Source: Pirellula staleyi DSM 6068
Lineage (GTDB): Bacteria; Planctomycetota; Planctomycetia; Pirellulales; Pirellulaceae
DNA: 64,000 nt
NCBI GenBank assembly: GCA_945900945.1
Contig: CAMDKL010000011.1
Span: 1-64,000, forward strand
Reading direction: 5' to 3'
The translations under genes were made by a program, and so were the position numbers. This document shows positions 63,387 through 64,000 of the stretch, piece by piece. How positions within the stretch are numbered: the first letter of the stretch is position 1; each line of letters opens with the position of its first letter. The notes beneath the pieces were generated by a model. The model was not told the DNA's origin. It made no database searches and saw only the letters and a program-made list of their open reading frames with translations.

Positions 63387-64000
63387 ATGCAAATCAAACA
63401 TAAGCAATCGATGCGGGCAGCCGACGGCTACCTGGGACACATCCAAGCCCTTGAGGCTAAGATTCTAGAACGAACCAGCCTAATGCGTCGCCTCGTTGGA
63501 GTTCGGCTGGCGCTCGCGTTGCCTGGCTTGGCACTCATTTTCTTTGGCCTAACGCTGAAAGAAGCGAGCGGTTGGAGCTGGAAAATTGGCACCTTACTTA
63601 TCGTGGGCTTCCTTGCTGCTGCAACTTGGCACGAGACAAACCTTTGGCTCACTTCACAGCTCCGCCAGAGGTTATATGGCTATCGACGATTGCTAGCTCG
63701 CTGCAATCGGGATTGGGCTGAGCTGACTCCACTGCCGACGGAAGTGTGTTGCACGGAATATTATTCCGAGTTGAGCCGAGATCTGGATTTGTTCGGTGAC
63801 CGAAGTCTTTATCGCTGGTGTTCGCTAGCTATGACCCAAACCGGTGCCAAGACTCTATGCGATTGGTTAACCAACTGGGTTCCTCGCGAATGCGTCGAAG
63901 AGCGTCAAGCAGCGGTTCAAGAGCTCGCAACCGATCGGGCTTGGCGCGAGTCTTTTTTTGAAACGACATGCGACTATCGAAACCAGCAATCCAGCCCGGA
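63387..64000 (+). CDS. MutS-like protein with membrane segments (partial)
   Basis: The first 204 codons are in the window; the gene runs off the end. Residues about 35-80 form two hydrophobic segments (LALALPGLALIFFGLTL and GTLLIVGFLAAATW). From residue 130, SRDLDLFGDRSLYRWCSLAM and TQTGAKTLCDWLTNWVPREC, then ERQAAVQEL, match the core domain of MutS-family ATPases. Membrane-anchored MutS homologues lack the mismatch-recognition domain, so this is probably not a classical repair MutS. The ATPase domain would be beyond base 64000. Confidence 0.8.
   Translation, partial: MQIKHKQSMRAADGYLGHIQALEAKILERTSLMRRLVGVRLALALPGLALIFFGLTLKEASGWSWKIGTLLIVGFLAAATWHETNLWLTSQLRQRLYGYRRLLARCNRDWAELTPLPTEVCCTEYYSELSRDLDLFGDRSLYRWCSLAMTQTGAKTLCDWLTNWVPRECVEERQAAVQELATDRAWRESFFETTCDYRNQQSSP

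Overview
The window looks like chromosomal DNA of a planctomycete of the Pirellulaceae type. The evidence is the gene content: a DUF1559 pilin-like protein with its carboxypeptidase-regulatory-like lipoprotein partner, a DUF1592/DUF1552 pair, a PVC-type haem-binding dehydrogenase, a sulfatase, DUF1080 and ceramidase-like secreted proteins, secreted PQQ-type propellers and a DUF4332 protein. Most genes have export signals, base composition is near 50% GC, and Shine-Dalgarno sequences are inconsistent. Species cannot be named from the sequence alone.

Layout. 0-2.7 kb: ruvX, an exported methyltransferase and truA, with a small secreted protein divergent to ruvX. 2.7-6.7 kb (minus): an Omp85/BamA system divided over two genes, followed by scpA. 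6.8-15.6 kb (plus): haem-binding dehydrogenase, a small membrane protein/AIM24/M48 peptidase group, an ammonium transporter and an archaeal-type phosphoglycerate mutase. 15.7-22.1 kb (minus): two secreted beta-propeller proteins around a coupled trxA-LamG pair, then dnaA. 22.1-23.3 kb: gene-poor, with a frameshifted ISL3-type transposase remnant. 23.4-29.5 kb (plus): polysaccharide deacetylase, a sulfatase fused to a metallo-beta-lactamase-fold domain, a ceramidase-like protein and a DUF1080 protein. 29.6-37.8 kb (minus): Hsp70-like, DUF447, DUF4254 (its 3' end runs into a heptamer microsatellite), a large DUF4332/SMC-like protein with a damaged Walker A motif, and the lipoprotein/DUF1559 pair. 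38-39.7 kb (minus): wreckage of a type I restriction locus enclosing an intact two-gene cassette (61-aa protein plus DUF1828-type protein). 40-42.7 kb (minus): DUF3472, DinB and an orphan soluble histidine kinase. 43-47.7 kb (plus): two amidohydrolase-fold genes, three domains in all, two of which lack the metal-binding HxH. 48-53 kb (plus): kdsD, kdsC and an 1128-residue protein in the position of lptC/lptA. 53.1-54.4 kb (minus): a group II intron with a truncated reverse transcriptase. 54.5-64 kb: a membrane-anchored disordered protein, the DUF1592/DUF1552 pair, a phosphodiesterase, an acyltransferase, a TPR lipoprotein and the start of a MutS-like gene.

The common theme is the cell envelope: outer-membrane protein insertion (split BamA), Kdo synthesis and probable LPS transport, exported hydrolases for sulfated or acetylated polymers, and exported redox or propeller proteins. 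The most notable points are the BamA split inside POTRA5, the sulfatase-MBL fusion, the cassette nested between hsdS and hsdR remnants, the giant kdsC-linked protein, the SMC-like protein without its Walker A lysine, and the degenerate amidohydrolases. All family assignments are by reading the sequence; no database search was run.
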